64,000 bases of DNA from Arthrobacter sp. C2 (GCA_024207135.1 CP042428.1:1364001-1428000); one strand, 5' to 3'; shown: positions 35,850 through 45,906, counted from the stretch's first letter. Notes: generated by a model from the sequence alone, not told the origin. Made by a program: numbers and translations.

Positions 35850-36857
35850 TTACTTGTAGGTTTCCGCTGCTTCGGAGAGCATGTCTGCCGGGAAGGTCAG
35901 GCCGATCTTCTCCGCCGCGGTGGTGTTCAGGTAGAGCTCGACCTTGGTGATGGTCTCAACCGGCATGGTCTCCGGCTTGGCCTCGCCCTTGAGCAGCTTC
36001 ACTGCCATGGCCGCGGTCTGCTCGCCGAGCTTCTCGTAGTTCAGGCCGTAGGTGGCGGTCGCGCCGCGCTTGACGGACTCGCCGTCGGCGGAGATCACCG
36101 GGATCTTCTTGTCCTGTGCGGTCTGCAGCAGGCCTTCGAGTGCCGATACCACGGCGTTGTCGGTCGGGACGTAGAACGCGTCGACGTTCAGGCCCGAGGC
36201 CGCCTGCTGGACCTCGGAGGAAGCCGAGATGGCCTTCTCCTCGATGGTCAGGCCCAATTCGGCTGCGGCGTCCTTGGCCCACTGGACCTGGACGCCGGAG
36301 TTGACCTCGCCCGAGGAGTAGACGATGCCCACGGTCTTGGCGTCGGGCTTGATCTTCTTGAGCAGTTCGAGCTGTTCCTTGACCGGGTTCTTGTCCGAGG
36401 TGCCGGTGACGTTGGCGCCGGGTGCCTCGAGGCTGGAAACCAGCTTGGCTTCCATCGGGTCGGTGACCGCTGAGAAGAGCACCGGGATCTTGGTGATCGA
36501 CTGGGCGGCGGCCTGGGCCGTGGGGGTGGCGATGGCCAGGACCAGGTCCATGTCCTGGTCGGAGGCGAACTTGCCCACGATCGAGGTGTTGGTGGCCTGG
36601 TCGGCCTGGGCGTTGGCGAAGTCGTACTTGACCTTGTCGTCGCCCGTGTAGCCGGCGTCCGCCATCCCCTTCTTGAAGCCAGTGACCACGGCGTCCAGCG
36701 ACGGGTGGGACACGTACTGGGCGATGCCGATCGTGACCGGGCCGGCGGCTTCGGAGGAGCCGGTGGCCTCGGGGGTGGTGGATCCGCCGCATGCGGTGAG
36801 CACCAATGCGGTGGCAGCCACCCCGGCTGCGATCTGTACGGACTTGATGAATTTCAT
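35850..36857 (-). CDS. ABC transporter substrate-binding lipoprotein (PF04392/TrpX-like)
   Basis: Lipoprotein of 335 residues. The signal peptide ends in the lipobox LTAC with Cys23 as the anchored residue, followed by a Gly/Ser/Thr linker. The mature part has the two-lobe pattern of this family: VTIGIAQYVSHPSLDAVVTG (about residue 42), PVLFSAVTDPMEAKL (about 135), and YVPTDNAVVSALE (about 226). Relatives bind tryptophan or related small molecules; the ligand here is not proven. The ATG at 36857 has AAGGAA upstream; an earlier in-frame start at 36968 is rejected. Confidence 0.9.
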   Translation of the reverse strand: MKFIKSVQIAAGVAATALVLTACGGSTTPEATGSSEAAGPVTIGIAQYVSHPSLDAVVTGFKKGMADAGYTGDDKVKYDFANAQADQATNTSIVGKFASDQDMDLVLAIATPTAQAAAQSITKIPVLFSAVTDPMEAKLVSSLEAPGANVTGTSDKNPVKEQLELLKKIKPDAKTVGIVYSSGEVNSGVQVQWAKDAAAELGLTIEEKAISASSEVQQAASGLNVDAFYVPTDNAVVSALEGLLQTAQDKKIPVISADGESVKRGATATYGLNYEKLGEQTAAMAVKLLKGEAKPETMPVETITKVELYLNTTAAEKIGLTFPADMLSEAAETYK

Positions 36858-37272
36858 TGTGTTCCTTTCACGACGTGCGAGTGTCATTCCGGGTGCGCCA
36901 CCAGGGGCGCACCAGGGGGTTTTCAGGATTAGCCCAACCTCGGCCGATCGGCAGGAAGTTCTCCTCATGAATTCCTTTGATACTACATGTGAACCTACTC
37001 ACATTTCTTCCATCTGGTATGAAATGCAAGACAAACCATCGACCATTCATCTTGCCATCATGCATCTTTCATGGAAAGTCCCCGCAAATCAGACAATTGG
37101 TATCCCTGCGACTTGAGAATCAGACGGTACCGTGGACAAAGCCGTGTTTTGACACTGCGCACACCCCGCCACGGCCGGTCGACCCGGGGTTTGCGGCCCG
37201 CTTTGCGCGCCGCGGACACCGGGTCGGCGGCCGGAGGAATCGCCGGTGGCGCTGGCATAGACTTGGGTCATC
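36858..37272 (-). promoter_or_regulatory. AT-richer upstream region and leader of the TrpXYZ-type operon
   Basis: 415 bp between divergent genes; clearly less GC-rich at 36,960-37,130, where the promoter should lie, but I could not assign a convincing -35/-10 pair. An 8-bp hairpin (36892-36899 with 36906-36913, loop 36900-36905) precedes the binding-protein gene. A 65-codon minus-strand frame (37065-36868) runs through the hairpin, contains tandem Trp codons (36903-36898) in its loop and distal arm, and ends at the ribosome-binding site of the binding-protein gene. The hrpA end holds TAGACT at 37258-37263. Confidence 0.4.
37258..37263 (+). promoter_or_regulatory. -10 hexamer of probable (near-)leaderless hrpA promoter
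   Basis: TAGACT ends 9 nt before the hrpA ATG, leaving 0-3 nt of leader. Confidence 0.45.
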
Positions 37273-40200
37273 ATGGCCCTGACGATTTCCTACCCCGAAG
37301 CCCTGCCCGTTTCCGCCCGCCGCGACGACATCATGAAAGCCATCCAGGGCAACCAGGTGGTCATCGTCGCCGGAGAAACCGGCTCCGGCAAGACCACCCA
37401 GCTGCCCAAGATGCTCCTGGAGCTGGGCCTTGGCGAGAAGGGCATGATCGGGCACACCCAGCCCCGCCGCCTGGCCGCCCGCACCGTGGCCGAACGCATC
37501 GCCGAGGAACTGGGCACCACCATCGGCGCCGAAGTCGGCTTCCATGTCCGCTTCACCGGCGAGGTTTCCCGCTCCACCAAGGTCAAGGTCATGACCGACG
37601 GCATCCTGCTGGCCGAGATCCAGCGCGACAAGCTGCTCAAGAAGTACAACGCGATCATCATCGATGAGGCCCACGAGCGCAGCCTCAACATCGACTTCCT
37701 GCTGGGCTACCTGCGCCGGATCCTGCCCAAGCGGCCGGATTTGAAGATCGTGATCACCTCCGCCACCATCGATCCGCAGCGCTTCGCCGAGCACTTCGCC
37801 GCACCCGGGCCCCAGGGCGAAGAGCCCGTTCCGGCACCCATCATCGAGGTTTCCGGGCGCACCTTCCCCGTCGAACTGCGCTACCGCCCGCTGAACCCGG
37901 CCGACGGGATGGACGAGGACGAGCTGGACCCGGATTCCCAGGTCGAGGACCGCGACCCGCTGGACGCGATCGCCGAGGCCGTGGACGAACTGGCCAAGGA
38001 GGCCCCCGGGGACATCTTGATCTTCTTCCCCGGCGAGCGCGAGATCCGCGACGCCGCCGAGGTGCTGCGGGCCCGCGTGCAAACCAACAAGCGGCTGGCC
38101 GGCACCGAGATCCTGCCCCTGTTTGCCCGGCTCTCGCTGGCCGAACAGCACCAGGTGTTCAAGCCGGGGCGCAACCGGCGCATCGTGCTGGCCACCAACG
38201 TCGCCGAGACCTCCCTGACGGTTCCGGGCATCAAGTACGTGATCGACACCGGCACCGCCCGCATCTCGCGGTACTCCCACCGCACCAAGGTCCAGCGCCT
38301 GCCCATCGAACGGGTTTCGCAGGCCAGCGCCAACCAGCGCTCGGGCCGCTGCGGGCGCGTGAGTGACGGCATCGCCATCCGCCTGTACTCGCAGGAGGAC
38401 TTCGAGACCCGCCCCGAGTTCACCGATCCGGAGATCCTGCGCACCAACCTGGCCGCGGTGATCCTGCAGATGAGCTCGATGGGCGTGGTCCGCACCGCGC
38501 GCGACGTCGCCGATTTCCCCTTCGTCCAGCCGCCGGATGCCAAGTCGATCAACGACGGCGTGGCGCTGCTGCGCGAGCTCGGCGCCCTGGACACCGGCAC
38601 CGAGGCCACCATCACGAAGATCGGCAAGTCGCTGGCGCAGCTGCCGGTGGATGTGCGCCTGGGCCGGATGATCGTGGAGGCCGGGAACCGTGGATGCGCC
38701 AAGGAGGTCATGGTGCTCGCCGCGGCGCTGTCCATCCAGGATCCGCGCGAGCGCCCCAGCGAGGAAACCGGCAAGCGCGAACGCGCCGCGGAGATGCACA
38801 AGCGCTTCACCGACGCGAAGTCCGACTTCTCCTCGCTGCTGAACCTCTGGCGCTACCTGCAGGAGAAGCAGAAGGAGCTCTCCTCCTCGGCCTTCCGCCG
38901 GCTGTGCAAGAACGAATTCATCAATTACCTGCGCGTGCGCGAATGGCAGGACCTGTTCACCCAGCTGCGCCAGCTCGCCAAGCCGCTGGGCATCACCATC
39001 TCCCCCGAGCCGGTGGACGCCGCCGCAAACGAGGACGCCATCCACATCTCGCTGCTGTCCGGGCTGCTGGGCCACGTGGGCTCCTGGGACGAACGCAAGC
39101 GCGAATACGTCGGCGCCCGCGGCACCCGGTTCTCCGTGTTCCCGGGCTCGGCGCTGTCGCGCAAGAACACCGAGTGGGTCATGGCCGCCGAGCTGGTGGA
39201 GACCTCCCGGCTCTGGGCCCGCACCGTGGCGCGCCTGGACCCCAAGTGGGTCGAGGAGGTCGCCGGGGAGCTGCTCAAGCGCAGCTACTCCGAGCCGCAC
39301 TGGTCCCGGAACTCCGGCGCGGTCATGGGCTACGAGAAGCTCACGCTCTTCGGGCTGACCATCGTGCCGCGCCGCCGCATCCAGTACTCGAAGGTCGACC
39401 CGGAGCTCTGCCGCGAGCTGTTCATCCGCCACGCGCTGGTGGAGGGCGACTGGAAGACCCACCACAAGTTCTTCGCCCGCAACCGCCGGGTGCTCGAGGA
39501 CATCGAGGAGCTCGAGACCCGGATGCGCCGCCGCGACCTGCGCGTGTCCGACGAGGACCTCTTCGAGTTCTACGATGCCCGCCTGGGTCCCGAGGTCCTC
39601 TCCGAGCGGCACTTCGACCGCTGGTGGAAGGCCGCCCGGCACGAGGACCCGACCCTGCTGGACTTCAACCCGGAGGACATGCTGGCCGCTGACGCCACGG
39701 AGTTGGACGAGGCCGCCTACCCGCGCACCTGGCGCCACGGCACCTTGGACCTGGATTTGGTCTACGAGTACAACCCGGCGGCCCGCGCCGGGGAATCCGA
39801 CGGCGTCTCGGTGCGCGTGCCGGTGCTCTTCCTGAACCAGCTGGACCCGGTGCGCTTCCGCTGGCTGATCCCGGGGCTGCGCGTGGAGCTGGTCACCGCG
39901 CTGATCAAGTCGCTGCCCAAGGCCATCCGGAAGAACTTCGTCCCGGCCCCCGACGTGGCCCGCACCGCCGTGGCAGCGCTGGAGGCCGACTTCAACCCGG
40001 AGACCGACGACCTGGCCGAATCCCTGGAGCTGGTGCTGCGCCGGCTCAAGGGCGTGGTCATCCCGCCCGGTTCCTGGAACTGGGACGCGCTGCCGCCGCA
40101 CCTGCGCTTCACCTTCACCGTCATCGACGCCGAGGCGAAGATCCTGGACGAATCCCAGGATCTGGCGGTGCTGCAGCAGATCCTGGCGGCGGCCAACCGC

Positions 40201-41283
40201 TCGGCCCTGGCCCGCTCGCTGGGCATCAAGCCCGGCGCCGCGCTGCCCTCCACGGCCGCCTCCGGCAACTCCACGGGCCGGGCCCCGGCTGCTGCATCAA
40301 GCCAGGCAAGGGGCACGGCCGGCAACGAGAAGGGCCGCGGGCAGAAGTCCGCCTCGCGTCCCGGCGGAGCCACGGCCGTGGCCACCACGGTGTGGGAACG
40401 CACCGGGCTGACCGACTGGGACACCGGGCTCGGCCTGGCCGGGACCATCACCGAAAAGGTCGTCACCGAGGTCGCCGGGCAACAGGTCACCGCATACCCG
40501 GCACTGCTGGACACGGGCACCGACGTGCGCCTGACGGTCTTCCGCAACCCGGCCGAGCAACTGGCCGCCCACCGCACCGGGGTCATCCGGCTGCTGCTGC
40601 TCAAGGTCCCCTCGCCCTCCCGGTACGTCCTTGACCACCTGAACAACACCGAAAAGCTGGTCTTCACGCAGAACCCGCACGGCAGCGTCGAGGCCTTGAT
40701 CCGCGACTGCACCATGGCCGCGGTGGACAAGCTGGTCCCGGCCGCCCTGCCCTTCACCAAGGCGGCGTTCGACGCCCTGTACGAGAAGGTGCGCGCGGAG
40801 CTGATCGACACGGTCTTCACCGTGACCGCGATCGTGGAGAAGGTGCTTTCCGGGACCCGGCGGATCAACAAGGACATCAAGTCCGCCTCCTCGCTGGCGC
40901 TGGTCAATGCGTTGAACGACGTGAAGTCCCAGCTCGAGCAGCTCGTCTACCCGGGGTTCGTGGCCAAGACCGGCTACGCGCAGCTGGCCCAGCTGCCGCG
41001 CTACATCTCCGCCATCGAAAAGCGCCTGGAAAAGCTCGGCACCGGGCACCTGGCGCGGGACAACGCCGCGACCCTGGACATCCAGTCGCTGGAGGACGAG
41101 TACGACGCGGCCCTGGGTCAGCTGGTTCCCGGTTCCCGCACCCCGGCGCAACTGGCCGCGGTGAAGTGGATGCTCGAGGAGTACCGGGTCTCGCTCTTCG
41201 CCCAGGAGCTGGGGACCGCCTACTCGGTCTCCGCCAAGCGGATCCGCACGGCCATGCGCGAGGGGCTGGCCGCGGCCAAGTAG
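37273..41283 (+). CDS. hrpA: ATP-dependent RNA helicase HrpA (DEAH box)
   Basis: Very large DEAH helicase, 1336 residues. Motif I GETGSGKTTQ (about residues 36-45), motif Ia HTQPRRLAART, motif II IIDEAHERSLNIDFLLGYL (given to 19 residues, about 132), motif III ITSATID, motif V ATNVAETSLTVPGIKYVIDTG (in part) and motif VI QRSGRCGRV are intact. HA2/OB-type and DUF3418 C-terminal regions follow. A Ser/Gly/Ala-rich linker at about residues 995-1035 splits the C-terminal part. E. coli HrpA (1300 residues) unwinds mRNA and rescues stalled ribosomes. It is flanked by divergent and convergent genes, thus monocistronic. Confidence 0.94.
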   Translation: MALTISYPEALPVSARRDDIMKAIQGNQVVIVAGETGSGKTTQLPKMLLELGLGEKGMIGHTQPRRLAARTVAERIAEELGTTIGAEVGFHVRFTGEVSRSTKVKVMTDGILLAEIQRDKLLKKYNAIIIDEAHERSLNIDFLLGYLRRILPKRPDLKIVITSATIDPQRFAEHFAAPGPQGEEPVPAPIIEVSGRTFPVELRYRPLNPADGMDEDELDPDSQVEDRDPLDAIAEAVDELAKEAPGDILIFFPGEREIRDAAEVLRARVQTNKRLAGTEILPLFARLSLAEQHQVFKPGRNRRIVLATNVAETSLTVPGIKYVIDTGTARISRYSHRTKVQRLPIERVSQASANQRSGRCGRVSDGIAIRLYSQEDFETRPEFTDPEILRTNLAAVILQMSSMGVVRTARDVADFPFVQPPDAKSINDGVALLRELGALDTGTEATITKIGKSLAQLPVDVRLGRMIVEAGNRGCAKEVMVLAAALSIQDPRERPSEETGKRERAAEMHKRFTDAKSDFSSLLNLWRYLQEKQKELSSSAFRRLCKNEFINYLRVREWQDLFTQLRQLAKPLGITISPEPVDAAANEDAIHISLLSGLLGHVGSWDERKREYVGARGTRFSVFPGSALSRKNTEWVMAAELVETSRLWARTVARLDPKWVEEVAGELLKRSYSEPHWSRNSGAVMGYEKLTLFGLTIVPRRRIQYSKVDPELCRELFIRHALVEGDWKTHHKFFARNRRVLEDIEELETRMRRRDLRVSDEDLFEFYDARLGPEVLSERHFDRWWKAARHEDPTLLDFNPEDMLAADATELDEAAYPRTWRHGTLDLDLVYEYNPAARAGESDGVSVRVPVLFLNQLDPVRFRWLIPGLRVELVTALIKSLPKAIRKNFVPAPDVARTAVAALEADFNPETDDLAESLELVLRRLKGVVIPPGSWNWDALPPHLRFTFTVIDAEAKILDESQDLAVLQQILAAANRSALARSLGIKPGAALPSTAASGNSTGRAPAAASSQARGTAGNEKGRGQKSASRPGGATAVATTVWERTGLTDWDTGLGLAGTITEKVVTEVAGQQVTAYPALLDTGTDVRLTVFRNPAEQLAAHRTGVIRLLLLKVPSPSRYVLDHLNNTEKLVFTQNPHGSVEALIRDCTMAAVDKLVPAALPFTKAAFDALYEKVRAELIDTVFTVTAIVEKVLSGTRRINKDIKSASSLALVNALNDVKSQLEQLVYPGFVAKTGYAQLAQLPRYISAIEKRLEKLGTGHLARDNAATLDIQSLEDEYDAALGQLVPGSRTPAQLAAVKWMLEEYRVSLFAQELGTAYSVSAKRIRTAMREGLAAAK

Positions 41284-41312
41284 CCGCTGGACGGCAAAGC
41301 GGTGCACGACAA

Positions 41313-41352
41313 AGGCTGCCCGGTTCGGCCATGTGGTCGAACCGGGCAGCCT
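41313..41352. terminator. Bidirectional terminator between hrpA and the HIT gene
   Basis: A perfect 15-bp stem (41313-41327 with 41338-41352) and 10-nt loop. Weak T-rich sequences follow on both strands (CTTCTGCG; TTTGTCGTG). Confidence 0.75.
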
Positions 41353-41423
41353 CTTCTGCGTTGCGGGTGCCGGCCGCAGGAACCAGCCCAGGGCGCCGGT
41401 CCCCCGGACATCGGGCCGCGGCC

Positions 41424-41852
41424 TCAGGCCTCGGGAACCAGGTCCCCGTGGCCGTCTTCGCGCAGCGCCGCCCGCAGCTTCTGGGCGTTGGCGTCCATCG
41501 TGGCGGGATCCGGGTCGGTGTCGGCCCGTGCCAGGTCGAAGTCGGCCAGCGAGTTGGTCGGCCACACGTGCACATGCAGGTGCGGGACCTCGAACCCGGC
41601 AATCATCAGCCCCGCGCGCTCGGACCCGAATGCGCGGACCTGGGCGCGGCCGATCTTGCCCGCCACCTCGACCAGGTGCGTCATCAGTTCGGCCGGTGCC
41701 TCGGTCCACTTGTCGAGTTCCTCGCGCGGAACCACCAGGGTGTGCCCGTGCGTGATCGGCCCGATGGTCAGGAACGCCACGCAGTGCTCGTCCTTCCAGA
41801 TGAAGCGCCCGGGGATCTGGCCGTCGATGATCTTGGTAAACAGCGTGCTCAT
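41424..41852 (-). CDS. HIT-family protein (histidine-triad nucleotide hydrolase)
   Basis: Protein of 142 residues. Starts [19 protein letters not shown] and contains the triad motif HLHVHVWP (about residue 97) and [15 protein letters not shown] (about 52). HIT proteins hydrolyse nucleoside phosphoramidates or dinucleotides; the exact substrate is not shown. Start overlaps the alcohol dehydrogenase stop by 4 bp (ATGA), so the two are co-translated. Confidence 0.92.
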   Translation of the reverse strand: MSTLFTKIIDGQIPGRFIWKDEHCVAFLTIGPITHGHTLVVPREELDKWTEAPAELMTHLVEVAGKIGRAQVRAFGSERAGLMIAGFEVPHLHVHVWPTNSLADFDLARADTDPDPATMDANAQKLRAALREDGHGDLVPEA

Positions 41853-43009
41853 GCACCCTCCATGTGGTCGTTGCCGCGCAAGGTGGCGGCGTCCAGGACA
41901 AACCTGTATTTCACGTCGGCGGCGACCATCCGGTCCCACGCCTCGTTGATGTGCTGCGCCCCGGTCAGCTCGATCTCGCACGCCACCTGGTGTTCGGCGC
42001 AGAAGTCGAGCATTTCCTGGGTCTGCGCGATCGAGCCTATCAACGACCCGGTGTAGCTCAGCCGCTTGTGGACCAGCTCCCGGGTGTCGAACCCCGGCAT
42101 CGGGCCCTCGGGCAGCGACAGCTGGACCAACGCGCCGTCGCGGCGCAGCGCCTTGAGGTAGGGGCCCACCTCGTGCGGGGCAGAGACCGTGTCGATGACC
42201 AGGTCCAGGGTGTCGCGGATCCCCCGCAGCGCGGCCGCATCCAGCGTGTCGATGACCGTGTGCGCGCCCAGGGCCAGCGCCGAGTCGTGCTTGGCGTCGC
42301 CGCGGGTCAGCACGGTGACCTCGGCGCCCATCGCGACGGCCAGCTTCACGGCCATGTGCCCCAGCCCGCCCAGGCCCAGGACCCCCACGCGGCTGCCGGG
42401 CCCCACGTTGTGGTGGCGCAGCGGCGAGTAGGTGGTGATCCCGGCGCAGAGCAGCGGGGCGGCCGCGGCCGGATCCAGCGCCGCGGGGATCCGCAGCACG
42501 TAGCCGGCGTCCACCACGATGCGCGTGGAGTACCCGCCCTGGGTGTATTCGCCGGTGCGGGCGTCGTGCCCGCCGTAGGTCGCCACCGATTTGGTGCAGA
42601 ACTGTTCCAGGCCCGCGCGGCATTCCTCGCATTCGCGGCAGGAGTCCACCAGGCAGCCGACCCCCACCCGGGAGCCGACGGGCAGGTCGGCGACCGCGTC
42701 GCCGACCTGCGAGACGGTGCCGACCATCTCGTGCCCGAGGACCAGCGGCAGGCGCTTGGCGCCCCATTCCCCGCGCCCGGTGTGCACGTCCGAGTGGCAC
42801 AGCCCGCAGAATTCGATCTCGATGACCACGTCGCGCGGACCGGGTTCGCGGCGGTGGATCAGCATGGGCACCACCGGCCCGCCGGGCTGTGCGATGCCCA
42901 GCGCCGGCACCGCCTCCGGGGCCATGGCCGCGGCGGGCACCTTCGTGCGTTCACGCGCGTGCAGCCTGGCGGCGGTGTCAAGGGGCGGGGGTTTCGGTCG
43001 ACCGATCAT
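41849..43009 (-). CDS. Zinc-dependent NAD(P) alcohol dehydrogenase (cinnamyl/AdhC-like)
   Basis: Medium-chain dehydrogenase of 386 residues. Catalytic zinc ligands are in [17 protein letters not shown] and [13 protein letters not shown]; the structural-zinc Cys set is [15 protein letters not shown] (about residues 131-145). Cofactor motif [15 protein letters not shown] (about 215). It likely acts on primary or aromatic alcohols/aldehydes. The N-terminus is about 28 residues longer than family members starting at an internal Met, but TAGGTT on the minus strand (43021-43016) is 6 nt before the ATG at 43009 and supports this long start as a leaderless one. Upstream of and overlapping the HIT gene. 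Confidence 0.9.
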   Translation of the reverse strand: MIGRPKPPPLDTAARLHARERTKVPAAAMAPEAVPALGIAQPGGPVVPMLIHRREPGPRDVVIEIEFCGLCHSDVHTGRGEWGAKRLPLVLGHEMVGTVSQVGDAVADLPVGSRVGVGCLVDSCRECEECRAGLEQFCTKSVATYGGHDARTGEYTQGGYSTRIVVDAGYVLRIPAALDPAAAAPLLCAGITTYSPLRHHNVGPGSRVGVLGLGGLGHMAVKLAVAMGAEVTVLTRGDAKHDSALALGAHTVIDTLDAAALRGIRDTLDLVIDTVSAPHEVGPYLKALRRDGALVQLSLPEGPMPGFDTRELVHKRLSYTGSLIGSIAQTQEMLDFCAEHQVACEIELTGAQHINEAWDRMVAADVKYRFVLDAATLRGNDHMEGA

Positions 43010-43075
43010 GCTTCGAACCTACCTCTGCCCCGGGCCCGGAGCCAGCGGCCGCGCTTCACGCCGGGATCCGGCAGC

Positions 43076-43933
43076 TCACGGGGTGGGTCCGGTGGCGGCG
43101 GGCCGGGCGGCATCGGAACTGTATTGCGACCACGACCCGGGGTAGAGCGCCGCGCGCACGCCGATGGTTTCCAACGCGAGGACCTGGTGCGCGGCGGTGA
43201 CGCCCGAACCGCAATATGCCGCAATATCCTGCGCCCCGGCACCGGGCTGCACGCCAAGCGCCTCCAGCGCCGCGGCCAGCGGGCCCGGTGCCAGCAGGTG
43301 CCCGTCGGCCTCCAGGTTCTCGGTGGTGGGGCGGTTGAGTGCCCCCGGGATGTGCCCGGCGCGCGGGTCGATCGGCTCGAGCTCTCCCCGGTAGCGCTCC
43401 GCGGCGCGGGAATCGAGCAGGACCCCGTGGCCGGGGAACGCGGCGGCCGCATCGATGTCGATCACCGGCATGTGGCCCCAGCCCAGGCGGACGTTGCCCG
43501 GGGCCGCGGTGTTGGTTCCGGTTTCCAGCCCGTGCCCGGCGGCCTCCCACCCCTGGACTCCCCCGTCCAGCACCCGAACGTCGGCGGCACCGGCGTGGCG
43601 CAGCAGCCACCAGCCGCGGGCCGCGGCCAATCCGCCGGTTCCGTCGTAGAGCACCACGGTCGAATCCTCGTTGATGCCCCAGCGGCGGGCGGTGGCGGCA
43701 AAGTCGTGCACCTCGGGAAGCGGGTGGCGGCCGGCTTCCGGGGCGGGAGGCGCCGAGAGCTCGGTTTCCAGGTCGACGAAGAGCGCACCGGGGATGTGCC
43801 CGGCCTCGTAGTGTTCCCGGCCATGCGCGTCGCCCAGGGCCCAGCGCACATCCAGCAGCACGGTGTCGGCCCCGGAGGCCAGCAGTGCGGCCAGTTCCCC
43901 GGCTTGGATCAATGTCTTTCGTTCCTCGCCCAT
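43076..43933 (-). CDS. Two-domain sulfurtransferase (rhodanese)
   Basis: Protein of 285 residues with two rhodanese domains. The N-terminal domain ([21 protein letters not shown], in part, about residues 26-45) is inactive-type; the C-terminal domain has the active-site loop [17 protein letters not shown] with the catalytic Cys at about residue 241. The CGSGVTA loop is the mercaptopyruvate sulfurtransferase/thiosulfate type. Divergent from a cysteine desulfhydrase-like gene (153 bp apart), suggesting a shared role in cysteine sulfur flow. TAGGCT at 43994-43989 is a -10 candidate. Confidence 0.92.
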   Translation of the reverse strand: MGEERKTLIQAGELAALLASGADTVLLDVRWALGDAHGREHYEAGHIPGALFVDLETELSAPPAPEAGRHPLPEVHDFAATARRWGINEDSTVVLYDGTGGLAAARGWWLLRHAGAADVRVLDGGVQGWEAAGHGLETGTNTAAPGNVRLGWGHMPVIDIDAAAAFPGHGVLLDSRAAERYRGELEPIDPRAGHIPGALNRPTTENLEADGHLLAPGPLAAALEALGVQPGAGAQDIAAYCGSGVTAAHQVLALETIGVRAALYPGSWSQYSSDAARPAATGPTP

Positions 43934-44073
43934 GTGCGGCGGTGTCCCTTCGCTTGCGGCTTCGGCCCGCGGGCCCCTCGTGTGGTCCAGCCTAGTTTCC
44001 CACCCGGTTCCCCGCCTGCCCACGCCTCCCGCCACCGGCCGCGCGTCGGGCACCGCGCCACACGGCGGTTCGG

Positions 44074-44079
44074 TAGGCT
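44074..44079 (+). promoter_or_regulatory. -10 hexamer of probable leaderless cds1 promoter
   Basis: TAGGCT ends 7 nt before the GTG at 44087; no -35 consensus at 17 bp spacing. The divergent sulfurtransferase gene has the same hexamer at 43994-43989 (minus). Confidence 0.5.
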
Positions 44080-44086
44080 TGCTCGG

Positions 44087-45199
44087 GTGGATACAACGCC
44101 TTTGATTTCGCTGCCCCGCCCCTCCGGAACCCGTGACTGGGTCGATGCGGCGGTACGCACCATCGAGGCCGAGTCGATGCGCTCGGCCGACACCCACCTG
44201 CACAAGCTCGAGCTGCCCCGCGAGTGGGGCATCGAGATGTATCTGAAGGACGAGTCGACGCACCGCACCGGCAGCCTCAAGCACCGGCTGGCCCGCTCCC
44301 TGTTCCTCTACGGACTGGTCAACGGGTGGATCACCGAGGGCACCACGATCGTGGAGGCCTCGTCCGGGTCCACCGCGGTCTCCGAGGCGTACTACGCCAA
44401 GCTGCTGGGCCTGCCGTTCATCGCGGTGATGGCCGCGGGAACCTCCCCGGAGAAGATCGCGTTGATCGAGGCCACCGGGGGCACCTGCCACCTGGTGCAG
44501 GACCCCTCGGCCGTGTATGCGGAATCCGAGCGGCTGGCCGCGGCCACCGGAGGCCACTACATGGACCAGTTCACCTACGCCGAGCGGGCCACGGACTGGC
44601 GCGGGAACAACAACATCGCCGAGTCGATTTTTCAGCAGCTGGCCATGGAGGAGCACCCGGTGCCCTCCTGGATCGTGGTGGGCGCCGGAACCGGCGGCAC
44701 CTCGGCGACCATCGGCCGCTACGCCCGCTACCACCGCCACGCCACCCGGCTGGCGGTCGCTGACCCCGAGGGCTCGGCGTTCCTGCCGGCCTGGCAGGCC
44801 GCGGTTTCCGGCGGCGATGCGAGCACGGCCACCGGCACCGCCAGCCGCATCGAGGGCATCGGCCGGGCCCGCCCGGAACCCAGCTTCGTGCCGGGGGTCA
44901 TCGACTTCATGGCCACGGTGCCCGATGCCGCCTCGGTCGCCGCGATGCGCCACCTGCAGGACTTCGCGCACCTGTGCGCCGGGCCCTCCACCGGGACCAA
45001 CCTCTGGCTGGCCTGGCAGGTCGTGGCGAACATGCTCGCCGCGGGCGAAACGGGGTCGGTCGTCTCGCTGCTGTGCGACAACGGGGAGCGCTACGCGACC
45101 TCCTACTACGACGCCGGCTGGCTCAAGGCCGCGGGACTGGACCCGGAACCCTACGCGGGCCGGATCGAACGCCTGCTGGAAACCGGGCGCTGGGAGTAG
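44087..45199 (+). CDS. cds1: PLP-dependent cysteine synthase family protein, Cds1-like L-cysteine desulfhydrase
   Basis: Fold-type II PLP enzyme of 370 residues. The PLP lysine is Lys65 in [31 protein letters not shown] binds substrate carboxylate; [16 protein letters not shown] (about residue 204) holds the PLP phosphate. The SSGST loop and overall sequence resemble mycobacterial Cds1 (Rv3684), which breaks cysteine into H2S, pyruvate and ammonia, rather than classical CysK with its SSGNT loop. The frame is open far upstream, but the GTG at 44087 gives the family N-terminus and lies 7 nt after a -10 hexamer. Desulfhydrase activity is inferred. Confidence 0.85.
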   Translation: MDTTPLISLPRPSGTRDWVDAAVRTIEAESMRSADTHLHKLELPREWGIEMYLKDESTHRTGSLKHRLARSLFLYGLVNGWITEGTTIVEASSGSTAVSEAYYAKLLGLPFIAVMAAGTSPEKIALIEATGGTCHLVQDPSAVYAESERLAAATGGHYMDQFTYAERATDWRGNNNIAESIFQQLAMEEHPVPSWIVVGAGTGGTSATIGRYARYHRHATRLAVADPEGSAFLPAWQAAVSGGDASTATGTASRIEGIGRARPEPSFVPGVIDFMATVPDAASVAAMRHLQDFAHLCAGPSTGTNLWLAWQVVANMLAAGETGSVVSLLCDNGERYATSYYDAGWLKAAGLDPEPYAGRIERLLETGRWE

Positions 45200-45225
45200 C
45201 CGCCCGGGGCCCCGGCCCGCCGCCT

Positions 45226-45906
45226 TCAGCGCTGCCCCAGCACCACCGGGGTCTCGTTGGGGATCCTGCGGTAGCCCAACCCGTGCTCCGCGGCGACCCG
45301 GCCCAGGTGCCCGTCCACCAGGGACAGGCCGCGCTCGTTGAGCAGGCCGTCGTGGATCGGGATGTTGTCCGCCGCGTTGACCATGGCCAGGAACTCGATG
45401 GTCTCCCCGATCTTCGCCCACGGGGCATGGGCCGGGACCAGCAGCGTTTCGACGGCGATCCCCTCGGGCACCTGGTAGCTGTCGCCCGGGTGGTAGAGCG
45501 TCCGGTCGATGAAGTAGCCGATGTTGGCCACGACCGGCAGCGAATGGTGGATCACCGCGTGCATCCCGCCGTGCGTGGAGATCTCCATCCCCGCGGCCTC
45601 GAAGACCTCGCCCGGCCCGAGCCCGTGGATCCGCGCCGCGGCATCGGGAACCGATGCCTGGGTGGCGGCGGCCAGCACGCTGGCGGCCAGTGCCGCCGGT
45701 CCGCGGAAAGACAGCTTCGCATCGCGCCCCATGGCCGCCACCACGGCTTCCACATCCAGGTGGTCGGCGTGCACGTGGGTGGCCAGGATGGCCTCGGCCC
45801 CCTCGAGAGCCCGCTCCAGCGGCGAGAAGGTTCCCGGGTCGATGAGAAGCGATCTGCCCCCGGAGCTGACGCGGATGCATGAATGGTTGAACTTGGTAAT
45901 CTCCAT
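45226..45906 (-). CDS. MBL-fold metal-dependent hydrolase (UlaG-like)
   Basis: Protein of 226 residues. It starts MEITKFNHSCIRVSSGGRSL and carries the metallo-beta-lactamase motif THVHADHLD (about residue 43), an HGGMHAVIHHS segment (about 110) and YHPGDS (about 138), the usual metal ligands. Such proteins hydrolyse lactones or phosphodiesters; substrate unknown. Minus-strand TAGGCT (45918-45913) is 6 nt before the ATG, so the mRNA is probably leaderless. Convergent with cds1, 26 bp between stops. Confidence 0.9.
   Translation of the reverse strand: MEITKFNHSCIRVSSGGRSLLIDPGTFSPLERALEGAEAILATHVHADHLDVEAVVAAMGRDAKLSFRGPAALAASVLAAATQASVPDAAARIHGLGPGEVFEAAGMEISTHGGMHAVIHHSLPVVANIGYFIDRTLYHPGDSYQVPEGIAVETLLVPAHAPWAKIGETIEFLAMVNAADNIPIHDGLLNERGLSLVDGHLGRVAAEHGLGYRRIPNETPVVLGQR

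Noticed and set aside
37120-40101. 993-codon minus-strand frame opposite hrpA
   Set aside because: Antisense shadow of a gene with intact helicase motifs; no ribosome-binding site and biased composition.
41864-44086. Long plus-strand open frame leading into cds1
   Set aside because: It lies opposite the alcohol dehydrogenase and rhodanese genes; only the part from 44087 matches a family.
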